Shown here piece after piece: positions 1-12,037 of a stretch of DNA of 64,000 nt. The position numbers were made by a program, and so were the translations under genes. The DNA is from Bolinopsis microptera (taxonomy: Eukaryota > Ctenophora > Tentaculata > Lobata > Bolinopsidae): assembly GCF_026151205.1 (NCBI RefSeq), contig NC_087072.1, positions 18,522,103 through 18,586,102 of the forward strand. The letters run 5' to 3'. How positions within the stretch are numbered: position 1 is the stretch's first letter; each line of letters begins with the position of its first letter. The notes beneath the pieces are model-generated. The model searched no databases and was not told the DNA's origin. It saw only the letters and a list, made by a program, of their open reading frames with translations.

Positions 1-3000
1 ACGCCCAAGAATCTCATAACAGGGATAGACAGAGTGTTTTACAGCTACGAGAAACCGGACACGTGTACGTTTATCACAGTGATGCACGATCTAACGGACA
101 AGAAAAACAAATACCCTCATAACCCTGATGATGATCACACAGGGGCCATTACCTGCATCACTGTCAGCGAGAGTCAGAGGATATTCCTGTCTGCTAGTGT
201 GGACAGTACCATTAAGGTTTTTATTACACTATTACAGTTGCAATTTTTCTGGTCCGTATTTAACTGAATTATTTGATAAGACCTGCCTATTTCCTGAAAA
301 CCAAAAGAAAACTGTTGAATTCAATATTCTGACGATTTTTCGTTCAAGTTTATGATGATGATTTAATATCATAGATTTGGAATCACAACAATAAGCTGGT
401 ACGCACGCTTGTTTTGAACACAATACCCTCTGCAATAACATTTGGCAACCACGAGGGAGATATCCTGTTGAGTATCAAGAGCGAGATACGGGTTGTCAAG
501 TTCAAGACATACCTTCCTGAGGAGTATCTCAAACACATGATCGGTGTTCAGTATCCTATAGAGGTCAGCTGAAAAAGAATTTTAAATAAGAATATCATTA
601 ATCATTGCTTGTACAGGGTAAGAATAAAGTAATCCTTGAACACCTCATACAACTGTAAAGAGGGTTTGGGAAAATAAAACGTATTCGAGATATAACCCGT
701 CAAATTGACATGTATTTCCCCTGTTATATTGATATTTCACTGAAAGTTTATTTTATTTCAGGTAAGCGAGAGGCCGGTCCCCAAGAGTCGGGGAGCTAAG
801 GAACAGATGTCAGATCTAGAGTCGACCCTGCCCTCGGGTATTCGACAAAACAGGGACCAAGTTGGATACGTTCCTCTGTCTGAACTGAAATATCGGGCAC
901 AGGCTGAGACTATCAAGAAATCTGAGATTGCTAAGCTCATGCAGAGGTCAGTGGTCCGGGAGACAGCCGTCTGTAGTGCTGTAATTTGTTTCTTTTCCCA
1001 TGAAACATTTCTGGTTAGAGTGTTGTTATTGCTTTATTACGGTAACTGTGAAGTATTGTGGCTGTGTTGGATTATTAAAGGGCTCATTTTAAAACCTAAT
1101 TATTCCTATCCGTCTGGCTCGTCTCCCTAGCCCTCGTTACCATGGCAACAGCTAATGCTCTGTTATCATCACTAAATCAAACTCATTCGATTTAAATAAC
1201 GTGGCGTGATCCGAGCCCATTCTTCCGCTGTGAACAAATTAAAACGTGACAAACATCAAACACTAAAATCAAATGAGCATTATATGACCGTCCAAACTCA
1301 TGATTCCAACTACTTGAGTTCATGAAATATTTCAGGAATTTCGAGCTGGAGCAGCTGTCCCAGGGCAAGTACGATATCAAAAAGTTCATTCGAAAGACAA
1401 AGAAGATGAGAGATAACGCATTTGAGGATTATTTTAGACTGGTGTATCCGGCCCGGCACAGTGTGACTATTGATGAGGACGACGACTGTTTTGAGAGAGG
1501 AGTGTATGTCGGCCTGAGAAGTAAGTAATTATCTTATTAAGTAATTACTACATTCCTTTAACTGGATATCTTAGAGTATACACCAGGTGGCATGTTTTAG
1601 TGCCCTCTTTTTTAAGGTAACATACAAGTGTTAGACATATAGACTGACGTTACATTATTTCTAAACTATCTTACTGGATGGCTTTTAAGGGGGCAGGGGG
1701 GGTCTTTATGAAATTTCTCTCGAAATTGATTTTATAGTTGTTTCTAATAGAGGGGAGTGATATCTATCTGCTACTTTTAGTCTTTTAGTCAAAGGTCAGC
1801 GCTCATGTGTAATTGTATTGCGCGAGCGATTTTCAATCGCGCGCCCTGAAAATCGAGTCTAAAAATCTATCTTCTCCTACATTTTTTGAGCAATCACCTT
1901 GAAACTTTCAGGATATGTTCTAAGGACCATTTAGAAACTTTTGCTCGTTTTAGAATTTTGAGATAGGCCTTTAACAAATTTTTATTCGATTTTGAAAATC
2001 TTGGACCTCTTTTTTTGACGATTTTTCCAGGTCCAAGATTTTCAAAATGGAATTAAAATTTTTTAAAGGCCTATATCGCAATTCTAAAACGAGAAAAAGT
2101 TTCTAAATGGTCCTTAGAACATATCCTGAAAGTTTCAAGGTAATTGCTCAAAAAATGTAGGAGGAGATAGATTTTTAGACTCGATTTTCAGGGCTCACGA
2201 TTGAAAATCGCTCGCGCAATACAATTACACATGAGCACTGACCTTTGACCGGCAATAATTTCGGCTAGGAACAATATTTTTCCATGGGACCAAAAGTAGC
2301 AGATAGATATCACGCCCCTCTATTAGAAACAACTATAAAATCAATTTCGAGAGAAATTTCATAAAGACCCCCCCCCCCCCCCCCTGCCCCCTTAAGTAAA
2401 CAGCTTAATGTTGATGCACTATAAATTGTGCTGACATCAGAAAAACATTACTTGGCTGTTATCAATGGTTTGAGAACTTGCAATATAGTTAAATAATTTG
2501 TTGAATTCACAAATCATGTACAGTTTTGTATAATAAACGACTTGGTTAAGTTAAAAACGAGCCGAGGACATTATTTTAAAAAATCTATCATATTATTTTC
2601 AATTTACCAGCATATTATTTACATAATATCACAAACCGCCACTACGAACGCACCGCACGTAACAACACAAATTTTAACATTCACAACCATAAAGTTACAA
2701 TGACGTATTAATGCAACTCTTGAAGTAACAGATCGTGCAGATGTAGGACGAAGAGACTCTCTGGTCCCCACTCCCATCCCCTTCCAGATGCTCGACAGGA
2801 AGGTTCTAGAAAAGGACCTGCCCTCTGCTCCTGATGGTTATAAACCCAACTCTTGTGTTAGGAGGGCTTACAGATCTCCCACACCCCCACCTGTTAGTTT
2901 ACATTATCTTATATAGTGTAACACTATCATATAATGTTATTATCTTTCATTTTGCTAATAAAAATTGCGTTTTTTTCACGTTCGTCTCGGAAATTAAACA

Positions 3001-6000
3001 GAGTTTCCGAATTTCATTATTTTCTTTTTTACAGTCCGTTTTAGCTGCCTACCCTTTCGAACGCCCCTCGCCCAACCATCTAATTGAATCTTTCACATTA
3101 ATTTTCCAACGCTGACTGGATTATACGATTAATCTCCATTCAATGAAGATTCGATTAATCACTATCGCAAAAGACAAAAATACTCAACATGGTTATTGAA
3201 AAGGCCCACTCTGGCAGGTTGCTGTTGATAATGATCAACTCCTGAATGGGATCAGGTCCAGTAGATCGGAACCAGGTCCCAAATCTAATGACCGATCATT
3301 AAGTAGGACCCTGTTGCCAAGAAATAATCTTGAAATATAGGAACCTGTGTGTGTGGGAGTACCTGAAATCACGCACTGTTGCAGATACAATTTTAACCAG
3401 AAAATACCCTTAAATAATTTAGAACTAGCTAATATGAGGTTCTTCAGAAGTCGAAGAAGGATAAGAAGAAGGAGTGGAAGCTGAAGAAGTTGACAGCAGC
3501 ACAAATGGCAGAGCTTGCTGCTCATCTTGGTAACGATGAGGTAGGGAAGTCACGTGTACTGCACGTGTTCGTGTAGTTAATTCCTTATTTATAGATTTTC
3601 GTTAGGTTTACCTCTGTCACCCATGTTCAGTTTCATTAAGCTTCAACAAAGCCATCAGTCTCATCACCTCGAGTTATCACCCCACAAAGAGGAGATCTCA
3701 TTCCTCCAGCACAGTAGAGAGTTCGAGTTCAGAGGGACAAAACAATTCATTGCTTTTAGTTTCTCATTTTTCTACTTTCTTCACTCAATCCATTACTCTC
3801 AATACATCATTCATGATTTCAATCCTCACGGTTCATTCCATACTCACAATATTCACAGTTGTTCAAGAAGGAATCGATAGAGATTGATTATGAATTACTA
3901 AAACAGCTAGAAGAGGAAGAAGCTGCAGACCAGAAAAGGGTGTGGTTTTTAACATTCATTTGCAAATCATTCTCAATTCACATCATATTACGGATATGTC
4001 ATCAAACCCCACTGAAAATTGATTGAAACTACAAAAGCATAGGAAAGGTTGCATGATGATGTGCAACTCTATTTAATGCTTCCCTTTGTCCATATTCAGT
4101 CGTCAAATAAAAGTAGCTAACCCCAATACCCCGTCAGCTGTTAGAAGGACGAGACTGGGCGACAGAGACTGAAAGTTCCTCAACTTTATCCTCTCCTGAC
4201 ATAATTGAGCAGGAGGATGAATCTTCTGCAGTAAGCTTTAGATCACACATTCACCTTTATTCTAATAGTAGTCTATATTCAGTTTATTTTTCAAACTAAA
4301 ATCCCAAAAGAATCGACAACAGTTATCATGTTATCCACCGTTTATTCGCAAGTTCTCTATTAAACTTGTTTCTCTTTCAGTTCTCCATGACTGACGAGTC
4401 CCCCACGCCGCCACCGCCGCCACCACGCCAGCAAAGCAAGGTCCATTCCTCTCGCAGTAAACGCAGTGCCAAGAAAACACTCGTTATGCAGGTAGCAGCA
4501 GAAAGTGTATTTTCTTCATAATCATTAAACTTTTCAAATAATCCCTCTCCTTCAAAATTGTTTTGGTCGCCAATTCATCAAAAGATGTTCGATGTAATTC
4601 CTCATTTTACTGGACGGCGCCGGCCCCTCATTCCGTCATTTCTTCGATGTTTTTGAACATTTAAATTGTTAAAAGTTACTAACCATTGTACTCCTCAGGA
4701 GGATGACGACGATGAGGACGACAGCTTTGAACCGTCAGACTACATGTCCAAGCTGCAGGACATCATGGCTCACGTCAAACCTGCAACTCCCTCCCCGGGT
4801 CCAACACCAGGTGCTAAACTTTTGTCAATGATATTGTTATTTTTCTTATCAAATTTCGGTTTTGTAGTACCTTAATAAACGGTATACTCGATTTTTTATT
4901 TGTTTATCAGCAGAATAACTGGATGTTTTCTTCAGAGCCTGTCAGCACCCCTGGCTCAGAGCGACCTCCCTCCAGAAAGCAGGTACAGGGTCCTACAAAA
5001 CCTGTCAAGAAATTCGTCTCTAGGCCTGCCCCGTGAGTTCACAACTTTATTTCGTCTTATCTAAACTTTCGGGTTATGGTTATCATTCAATCATCACAAT
5101 TGAGATTACCTTTTTGTCACATTAATCATTCAACGCACAATGTTCATATTTCAACACTAGAAGTAAAGTACGGAAAAAGAGTCGAATGAAGGAAGATTTA
5201 CTATCTGTCAGAAGAATGACAATACCAAAGATTACACCAAAGCCACATGCCACTGAAGAGTAAATCACACTTCTCAATTATTCTCACAACTTTGATCGCT
5301 CATTCAACTTAATCACTCATAAGTCACAACATAAGTTAGATATCACTCGTACACGTGATATTGATATTATAAAGGTGTTATATCCAACAAGACATAAGTG
5401 ACTAACATTGTAACTGTAGTGTTATCAGGAAGAAGGCAGACACCCCACCCCCACCTCCCCCGGACCCTCTGCCCGAGTACATTGTCTTGTTCCAGGACGA
5501 ACCTTGGTTCAGGTCCTACCTTCCTGATCCTAACCCTAGGGTAAGTCAGTTTCTTGGTCTCTAAGTTGTTTCATTTTGTTTCTTCAGAAACGGCGCTCGT
5601 GGTCTCGTCTCTCAAATTTACTTTGAAGCTTTGAAATTCTAACTTTCAGACGTTCCCGAAAGCTAGTCTCACCCAGTTCCTGCAAATGATATTGGAGGCT
5701 ATACCAAAGGCAGCGTTCCACGTGAAAGCTGAAATCTGTCAGGTAATATTGTGTCACGAGCACATCAAATTATTATTAAGCAATCAAACTTTAGGCTTGA
5801 GGAATAAGACTCACGTGAACTAATATAATATCGTGCTTGATTTCCCTACGCCAGTCCCACGGCACATTATAAGTTTTCATGACTAATATTCGAATTATAT
5901 GAGACCACAAACGTCGGCTGGCCAACTAGCGTAGGCGCTTGCCTTGATAATCCAACCGCGGTCTCGAGTAAAATAGTTGGATATGTGCGGCGCGGCGATA

Positions 6001-7322
6001 ATTTTGTATTAAAAACGGTAGTTCTAGCATTGAGAAAGCGCGATTATTTTTTAGTTGCTATAGAAACAACGTGACAGGAAGCTGCATTTTAAGGAATTTC
6101 TTGGTTCAAATTGGGTGTTAAGTTTCTCGACATTCGTCAATCAAATTCTGTGCTGCAATTATTGCACTTTACTCATTGTTCATCTTCAGAACAGGTTACT
6201 TTGCTGTATGTCATTGTGGTGATTGTCAAGTACCTTAAAATTATCTGTTACGAATATTCAATTTCAGGCAATCGGTTTAATTCACACCACGTACGGAATA
6301 CCAATCCCGACAGATGTTAAAATAGCAATCCTAAACGCTTTGAATGGTTATCCACTGCCTAGAGTCGCCCTTCCCGATGAAAAACAATACATACTCGAGG
6401 CCTTGAAACTAATCCAAAAGCTGAACGTAATGGACGAATCAGTGCTAGCGGAACTGCTAGCGCAGTTCATTGACGGAGACGATACTGTGAGGGAACTTGT
6501 CATGGCTCTTCTAAAAGCTCGCGGATTGATGAATCAAAACACCGACCTCGAGACAGAACTAGACTCCTGGGAAACATGGAAGCTCGAAGGTGATCCTCGC
6601 CGTAAAGCAAAACTTATTGAAATGGCAGAGGAGTGGTGTAAGGAATGGAAACAGAGATACAACGAATTCATGGCCAACGTTGGAAACGAAGCTAAGAAAT
6701 CGGGCAAAACTGTATCTGAGATAATGAGCATGTTAAGTTCCCCAGGGACAAGTCCAATAGTTTCTATCGTTAATTTCTTCGTATACAAATGCAGAGAAAA
6801 GGAGGAGTTGTTGACAAAATCTGGTGGTGAGCCAAAGAAGACAACAGAGGGAGTGAGAAACGCTGTTATCAGCATGCCCGCCATAAAGAAGAGTAATCTG
6901 ATGAGATTGGGAGAAAGCCACAGAAGCAAGTGTTATCCTGAACGTGAATCCACATTGAGTAAGTTTTAAATTGACTTTTTTTGGACAATTTTTGAAAATC
7001 TTCAAAAACTAGTTTGCAGAAAGTATATTATTATCTTCCAGATATTCTAACCAAATTGCTCAAATTACCGTTATACGATCGTTTTTCAGGTCGGTTTCTG
7101 CCACAACTTGACCCCAGGACGCAATCCAGGATCAATATCCTCCTTCATGGTTTCACAACATATGTTAATCTGGCTCTAAAACCGATTAATGTCAATCCCT
7201 TTGCCAAACCAGACAATAAGACAACTCTAAAAGAGAAAACAAGGCCCAAGTCATTGAATTTGTTATCACCGTTTAAGTATTTCGTCCCAGAATTGGCGAC
7301 ACTGTCCATTACAGATAATTAG
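1..7322 (+). CDS. WD-repeat protein, C-terminal part (WDR87/WDR97-like), partial at 5' end
   Basis: Spliced gene entering from the left edge. Exons that join in one frame: 1-216, 375-563, 762-946, 1336-1520, 2732-2892, 3448-3540, 3859-3939, 4138-4230, 4381-4491, 4699-4810, 4936-5032, 5161-5259, 5429-5540, 5650-5742, 6268-6958 and 7042-7322 (TAG). All have GT/AG borders and phases agree. The first two exons encode WD-repeat blades (HTGAITCITVS, SASVDSTIKIW). The middle is a low-complexity acidic, lysine- and proline-rich region with runs of D/E and P. The end is a helical domain (WFRSYLPDPNPRTFPKASL, then a long HEAT-like stretch at 6268-6958). WD repeats followed by a charged linker and helical C-terminus recall the cilia-associated WDR87/WDR97 group, but that assignment is from memory of architecture and is tentative. 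A possible extra exon around 3030-3115 or 3620-3750 could not be placed in phase. An X-box-like site and a 711-bp foldback element lie in introns. Confidence 0.72.
1136..1149. promoter_or_regulatory. X-box (RFX-type) motif in a WD-gene intron
   Basis: The sequence GTTACCATGGCAAC matches the RFX X-box half-site pattern GTNRCC-AT-RGYAAC exactly. X-boxes regulate ciliary genes in animals, which would fit a ciliary WD-repeat protein. Its intronic position makes function uncertain. Confidence 0.4.
1685..2395. mobile_element. 711-bp foldback element with G-tract/C-tract ends
   Basis: A long inverted repeat inside the intron after exon 1336-1520. The left arm begins TTAAGGGGGCAGGGGGG and the right arm ends with a C-run followed by CTGCCCCCTTAA. 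The arms pair almost throughout (for example ATGAAATTTCTCTCGA near 1708 with its complement near 2350), leaving about 20 bases of loop near 2010-2030. There is no coding capacity. This is consistent with a non-autonomous foldback DNA transposon; no superfamily is assigned. Confidence 0.75.
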
Positions 7323-7652
7323 AAATTTACAGAAGACGTTTTATATAGATTTGTAGGTACAATTTTAAGTTTTTGAACATAATTTAATTCAATGTAAATA
7401 CCAAGGCAAGTGTTAAACTGTATAGTGTGATATTATTCTGTGTACAGCTCTTTTTGTTAACTTTTAACTTATGGAACAGAAAAACTCTTTTAATTGTGTC
7501 TGGAATTAATTTTTTTAAATAAATAATACTTGTAAATCAAATATAGATAGCAATAAACGTTAAAAACAAATTTAACTGGAAATACCCATTCCCAAGCCTG
7601 ACAAGGAAAACACAACCCAAGTCCACAAACCTACCCCGATCACACGACACTC
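7323..7652. other. Convergent 3' intergenic region
   Basis: 330 bp between the stop of the WD-repeat gene and the stop of CDPF1. It is AT-rich and holds two AATAAA hexamers for the plus-strand gene (7518-7523 and 7552-7557). No other gene is visible. Confidence 0.6.
7518..7557 (+). terminator. Polyadenylation signals of the WD-repeat gene
   Basis: Two AATAAA hexamers, about 200 and 230 bases after the stop codon at 7322, are the best candidates for the plus-strand poly(A) signal. Confidence 0.5.
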
Positions 7653-8195
7653 TCACGTGACTGTTTCCTGATGGCTTTGCATCACATCGTGAAGTTTATT
7701 TTTCATCGCACTCACAAGTTGAAGCGGGAAATTGTCCGAATTTTCAAGAACACATTTTCCACAAAATCGTTTGGTGTAAAATACGCTGCAGTCGAAGCAA
7801 GCTATGGTACTGCACATGTCACAGAATCCAGCCACCCCGACTACTCTAGGCTCGGGGCTGTACGGGTCCCTTAGTAAGTAGGTGTCGTCATAGTAGATAA
7901 TTCCAGAGCAATAGGGGGCTTTCTTACCTGAGGAGTTATGCACGTTTAGGGGAGGTAAACTCACAAGATTTCTCTGCTTATTTCAAACTCATAACTTTAA
8001 AAAATCCTATCTTGAATTTTCGATATTATCAAAAAAACTGTGATCTCCTTGATATATAACATGATATTAAAAAACATCTTCCAATACGATTAATGTTAAA
8101 GTTAATCACTAACCGTAAAAGTCGTAGGGAAGATTCATCTGACAGAGTTGACATGAAACCACATCTCGTTTTACTTCTTGTCCTCCTTCATTCAT
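7653..8195 (-). CDS. CDPF1: Cysteine-rich DPF-motif domain protein 1
   Basis: Two exons on the minus strand: 8195-8114 (start ATG at 8195-8193, donor GTTAGT) and 7927-7653 (acceptor CAG at 7930-7928). They join in frame to give 118 residues, close to the vertebrate protein. The family signature is clear. An N-terminal CxxC pair (CQLC) runs into LPYDFYGKKAPYCSG across the splice. Then come a DPF-like block (LLRDPY, with Tyr in place of Phe), a second CxxC (FCDMC), CFDCSVFYTKRFCGKC, and a final helix (FPLQLVSAMKNKL). Paired cysteines suggest zinc binding. The molecular role of the family is not established. The reading frame stays open upstream of the ATG to about 8303 but has no earlier ATG, so I keep the 8195 start. 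The gene converges on the WD-repeat gene. Confidence 0.9.
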
Positions 8196-8357
8196 AACTA
8201 ATAAGTTTGTTGGATCAATGTATTTCTTCCATGACACAAGTTTCGTCAGTTTGACAACAATGTGACTGTCACAAACAAGTAGCCGACTTCGGACAATGGT
8301 GAAATTGGTCGAAGTTGGCTAATACTGTTGGTGACTGTAACATACAGAATTTCTCTT

Positions 8358-8514
8358 AGGGGTCGTTCACATATTACGTAATCAGCCTAGGGGGTTTCCA
8401 AATGATTACGCTACTGTAATTTGGACACAATAGCTATGTGTAAAACTGATTACGGAGGGGGAGGGGGCAAAAATTGTTCAAAAAGTGATTATGTAATTTT
8501 GTGAACGATCCCTT
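8358..8514. mobile_element. MITE, copy 1
   Basis: 157-bp element with terminal inverted repeats starting GGGGTCGTTCACATATTACG and ending GTGAACGATCCC. The interior has no coding capacity. Same TIR family as the elements at 8605 and 9715. The superfamily is not assigned because no clear target-site duplication can be read. Confidence 0.8.
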
Positions 8515-8604
8515 TAAATATGGTCGTTTGGTGTTGGGAATTAAACTGGCTGGCCATCTTTACGTGCCCATCTTGAAACTAAACAACTTGAACAAATTCT
8601 ATTG

Positions 8605-8712
8605 GGGGTCGTTCACATATTACGTAATTATTTTTGGGAACATTTCCCAAATCATTCGGAACCCCCCCCCCCCCCCCCTCAGCTGATTACGTAATAATAT
8701 GTGAACGACCCC
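8605..8712. mobile_element. MITE, copy 2, with internal C-tract
   Basis: 108-bp element whose 12-base ends are exact inverted repeats (GGGGTCGTTCAC / GTGAACGACCCC), with the ACATATTACGTAAT extension on both sides. It carries a long C-run near 8662-8679. It is a shorter relative of the copy at 8358. Confidence 0.85.
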
Positions 8713-9441
8713 TTGTGATATGATATTGACATTTGACGTTTATCCCCATATTCCATACACATGGTTCTAACGGGTGATATCTAACTAAGGGAGGAGCTGT
8801 GTTAGGCATTAGCCTACACCCCTGGTGGGGATTCTTTGTTAACGTCCTCTTGCTGGACTTAACACTAACACCACCAACAATGACATGACTTAGCTGAAGT
8901 TAACCACAATGTATTACATGCCAGTGAATTGAAACTTAATCGCTGCGCGCGTCTTTATTGCGCAGTGCACACTACAAAAAACCTCACGGCGTCTGAATTG
9001 AATTTATTGAGAAGACCGTTTCGGTGTTTCGCCTGAAGATTCCCACTACATAACTACGTGCCTTGGCCACTTTTCGGCCTTCTATAATTGAAATATCAAT
9101 ATATTATATGCATTATTTTAACTTCATTAAGAGCAGTTTCATTGTAATTTCATCGAATAAAACGCTCTATGTAGATATCTATAGAATTTTAAGGTATTGA
9201 ATCGTACCTCTGACATCTAAAATTAAATGATTTAATCAGTGCCTAAAATAAATGCAATTATCTTTACTGTGCTTCATATAAATTTCTTAAATTTACATTC
9301 TCAAAATTCCTTACATTTTAAAAGATTACAGTCCAAAATCAAAATAGAGTTAACAGGAACTTCTTACAGTAAGAGGGTCTACTTGCTCGATAACTAACAG
9401 GGCCTTTCGGGCCACTTAAACATCAAATAGCCCGTGAGAAG
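8713..9441. other. Intergenic, no gene seen
   Basis: Downstream flank of the first BK-beta-like gene and upstream flank of CDPF1. AT-rich apart from a short GC-rich patch near 8940-9010. I see no splice-bounded exon, RNA gene or further repeat here. Confidence 0.4.
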
Positions 9442-12037
9442 TCAGTAGTCCACGACATCGTCGTATGAGGGCGGTGGGGGTAAGTTACTGCTGTGCGGAG
9501 AGACATCTGGTGGACCTGGAGTTAGGAGAGGAATGCTTTACTTTTTAGGAAGTCAATATAATACATTAACAATATTACACACAGACTAATGTATGACACA
9601 CCGGTGCAGTGTACTCAATATTAACTTTTAATTGTTACATCAACCTGGATTATTGATATAATAGCTAAGCGTAGCTTACGGAGCTGAGAGGGTCTATAAT
9701 GGCCTGAACCATTCGATCACATATTACGTAATATGTGATCGTTCACATATTACGTAATATGTGAACGATCACAAACGAAAAACGGGTTAAACTGATATCT
9801 AGCTTCTAATATTAATTTGAATAGCTTATTGTAATTTTAACTTATAAGATTTAATTATGTACCTGTAATTATAGAAACTGGAGATGAGAAGTTTAGTTGG
9901 TAGTCGCCAGCAGCATGACGCACATTATTATAACTAGGAGGAGCTAAACTTGACGGGTAGCTCACTTCTTGAGGATTGCTAGTTCCTGAGGTGGCGTAAG
10001 GAGGTGCTGAGGGCAAGCCGACAGATGTGAGTGAGGCTGAGCGACGAGGTATAGTTCTGCTCGGTGAAACTGATCTTCTTCTAATTCTTGACATATCCTC
10101 CAGATCAACCTCATTCCTTACTCTGACCCCAAAATCTGGGGTCCCTGGTATAGAACTGCGGTTTTCACTGGAATTTCTCCCAAAGCATCGGCAGTTTGGT
10201 TTGTGGCATCGGCAACTGAGATATGGCTGATGTTAACGAATGATGTTAGGAACAAACCAAATATTATGACAAAGATAAGCAGTAAGTTCATTCAAAAATG
10301 CCATCAACAAAACTAAATCTATTTTTTGTATTGAAATATCTGATAAATTGTTACTCACCATCCAAAAACGTCGATAATTGCCGCGAACATTGCAGCAATT
10401 AAAACGAATGGTAGGCCTATGACTTCAACGAAGCAGCTCCTGAACATTTTATTCTGTTATTACTTCAAAAAATCAAACGAAAATACTTTTACAGTAAATT
10501 TTTATTGAATCGCTTGTTCCCAAAACCTCAAACACAAACTTATCTAGGCTGTTGCAACGTATCTACAACCAAACTTATCTAGTTAGCTCTGAATACCTAT
10601 GCTCACTGGACCCAAAAATTACTGAAATAACCAATCCAAGGAGAATGCAACCAGCCGGAATACTCAGACTCATGTACACTTTCTCCATCGAGTACTGAAA
10701 AACAAAAACTATTATAAAATAAAAATAGGTTTCGTTTGTGCCTGATTTCCAGAAAGCTCTTAGTAATGAGAAATGTAGATATAAGCTTAACATGTTTTCT
10801 CTGTAATCTAGTAAGGCAGAGATAGGAATCCAGATGTAACACGCCAATACTGGACCAGCAATTACATTAAATACTGTGACTAACTTCGTGATCAACATAG
10901 ATAGCACCGTCATATCCCCAACAGCTAAAAGTAGGTGTGTTCTTGTAGGTTACTTCAGTTAAATTGAATCCTTGAAGAAACGGGTATCTCACATCATAGT
11001 TCACCTGCAGAATAGAACAGCGGTCAACTTTTCCATTTTGATTCTATACATTTCTATTTTAAAATTTATGAAGAATAATGGGTGACAGCAATATATCTTT
11101 TCGATGAGTCACTGCGCTCAAAATAATAAGTATCTTCGCCTTCCTAGAGCTATAATTACCAATTACATTATGTTAATCTAGTACTAACCGACGAATATAA
11201 CACAAGTGATTAAATACCCAAAGTATACATAGAGAAAATACAATGTACAATATGCATCATACCAGTGGGACAATGCTCTTTAAAAAGTAACTGTAAACGT
11301 TATTAGCGTTTTCCTCAAAATCACTACTACACGATGGAATGTACAGGCACTCTTTGTCGAGAGCCCTGTGGTTGTCATGGATTGTACCGGTAAAGTCTGA
11401 CAAGTTCTCCAAAATCAAACTTTTATTGTGCTGAAACTCTGCCTGAAATGTAGAGTTTTAGTAAAACGCCAGAAATCGACTTACGTGTTATAATCGTGTT
11501 AACAATAATATGATATTCTGTAGTGTGTCATGAGAACAGCGGTAAAATGTGCATTGTAGTGAAATAAGTATAAAGAGTGCTAAAGAATCAAACACTTACT
11601 GTAACTGTTACACACGGAAACTCTTCGTTGCAGTTTTTCCCACAACTACAAGTCGGCAGATCGTCCCAGAATGGACGTTGAGATGATGATAGGATCCTAC
11701 ATGTCCCCTGCTCAAACTTAACACCTGCGCTAAAGCTTATATTTTGACCTCTACATGATTCTGACACGGAATTTCTGATCGGTTCAAGTTTTTCGTACTC
11801 GAGAAAAACATTTCAGTTGATTTTACAGAGACAGTGCATTAACAAAGAGTGTCTCATCAATACAGTTATTACCAAATCATCCAGTACATTGAAGTTATAG
11901 TTAATTACAATGAGACGATTATAATATCAAGACTAACCGTGAAGATTAGGTTTAGCGATAGTTACTCCGCACGAAATTAATGCGATGGCGCCCCCGATCA
12001 CGAGAAAAGTAGCGAAATTATCGATAGTTTCTCCCAT
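9442..12037 (-). CDS. BK-channel beta-subunit-like membrane protein, paralog A
   Basis: Eight minus-strand exons join in phase to 376 residues: 12037-11938, 11724-11600, 11442-11263, 11004-10885, 10694-10597, 10439-10359, 10215-9863 and 9515-9442. An N-terminal membrane helix (about residues 5-27) is followed by a cysteine-rich ectodomain with LPTCSCGKNCNEEFPC, ECLYIPSC and FSCWGY, then a second helix (about 182-204). This matches the KCNMB (KCNMB4-type) layout, whose members modulate calcium-activated BK potassium channels. Known KCNMBs end soon after TM2. Here a third hydrophobic segment (about 212-234), a CCRCHKPNCRC cluster and a long S/T/P tail follow, with APPSYNN and a terminal PPPPSYDD, both PPxY WW-domain ligands. 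The ATG at 12037 is chosen because an acceptor (TTTTCCAG) lies just before it and paralog B starts at the matching place. The open frame extends to 12157 but is probably intronic. The insect TipE family is the main alternative. Confidence 0.8.
9715..9766. repeat. Two adjacent perfect 26-bp palindromes made of MITE termini
   Basis: 9715-9740 and 9741-9766 are each perfect palindromes centred on TTACGTAA, differing only at their outer bases (GATCAC versus GTTCAC). They correspond to the terminal repeat of the MITEs at 8358 and 8605 with no interior. They lie in the intron before the last exon of the gene on the minus strand. Confidence 0.9.

Noticed and set aside
6534-7005. Minus-strand frames over 6.5-7.0 kb
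   Set aside because: Antisense to the large exon 6268-6958 of the WD-repeat gene, with no independent support.
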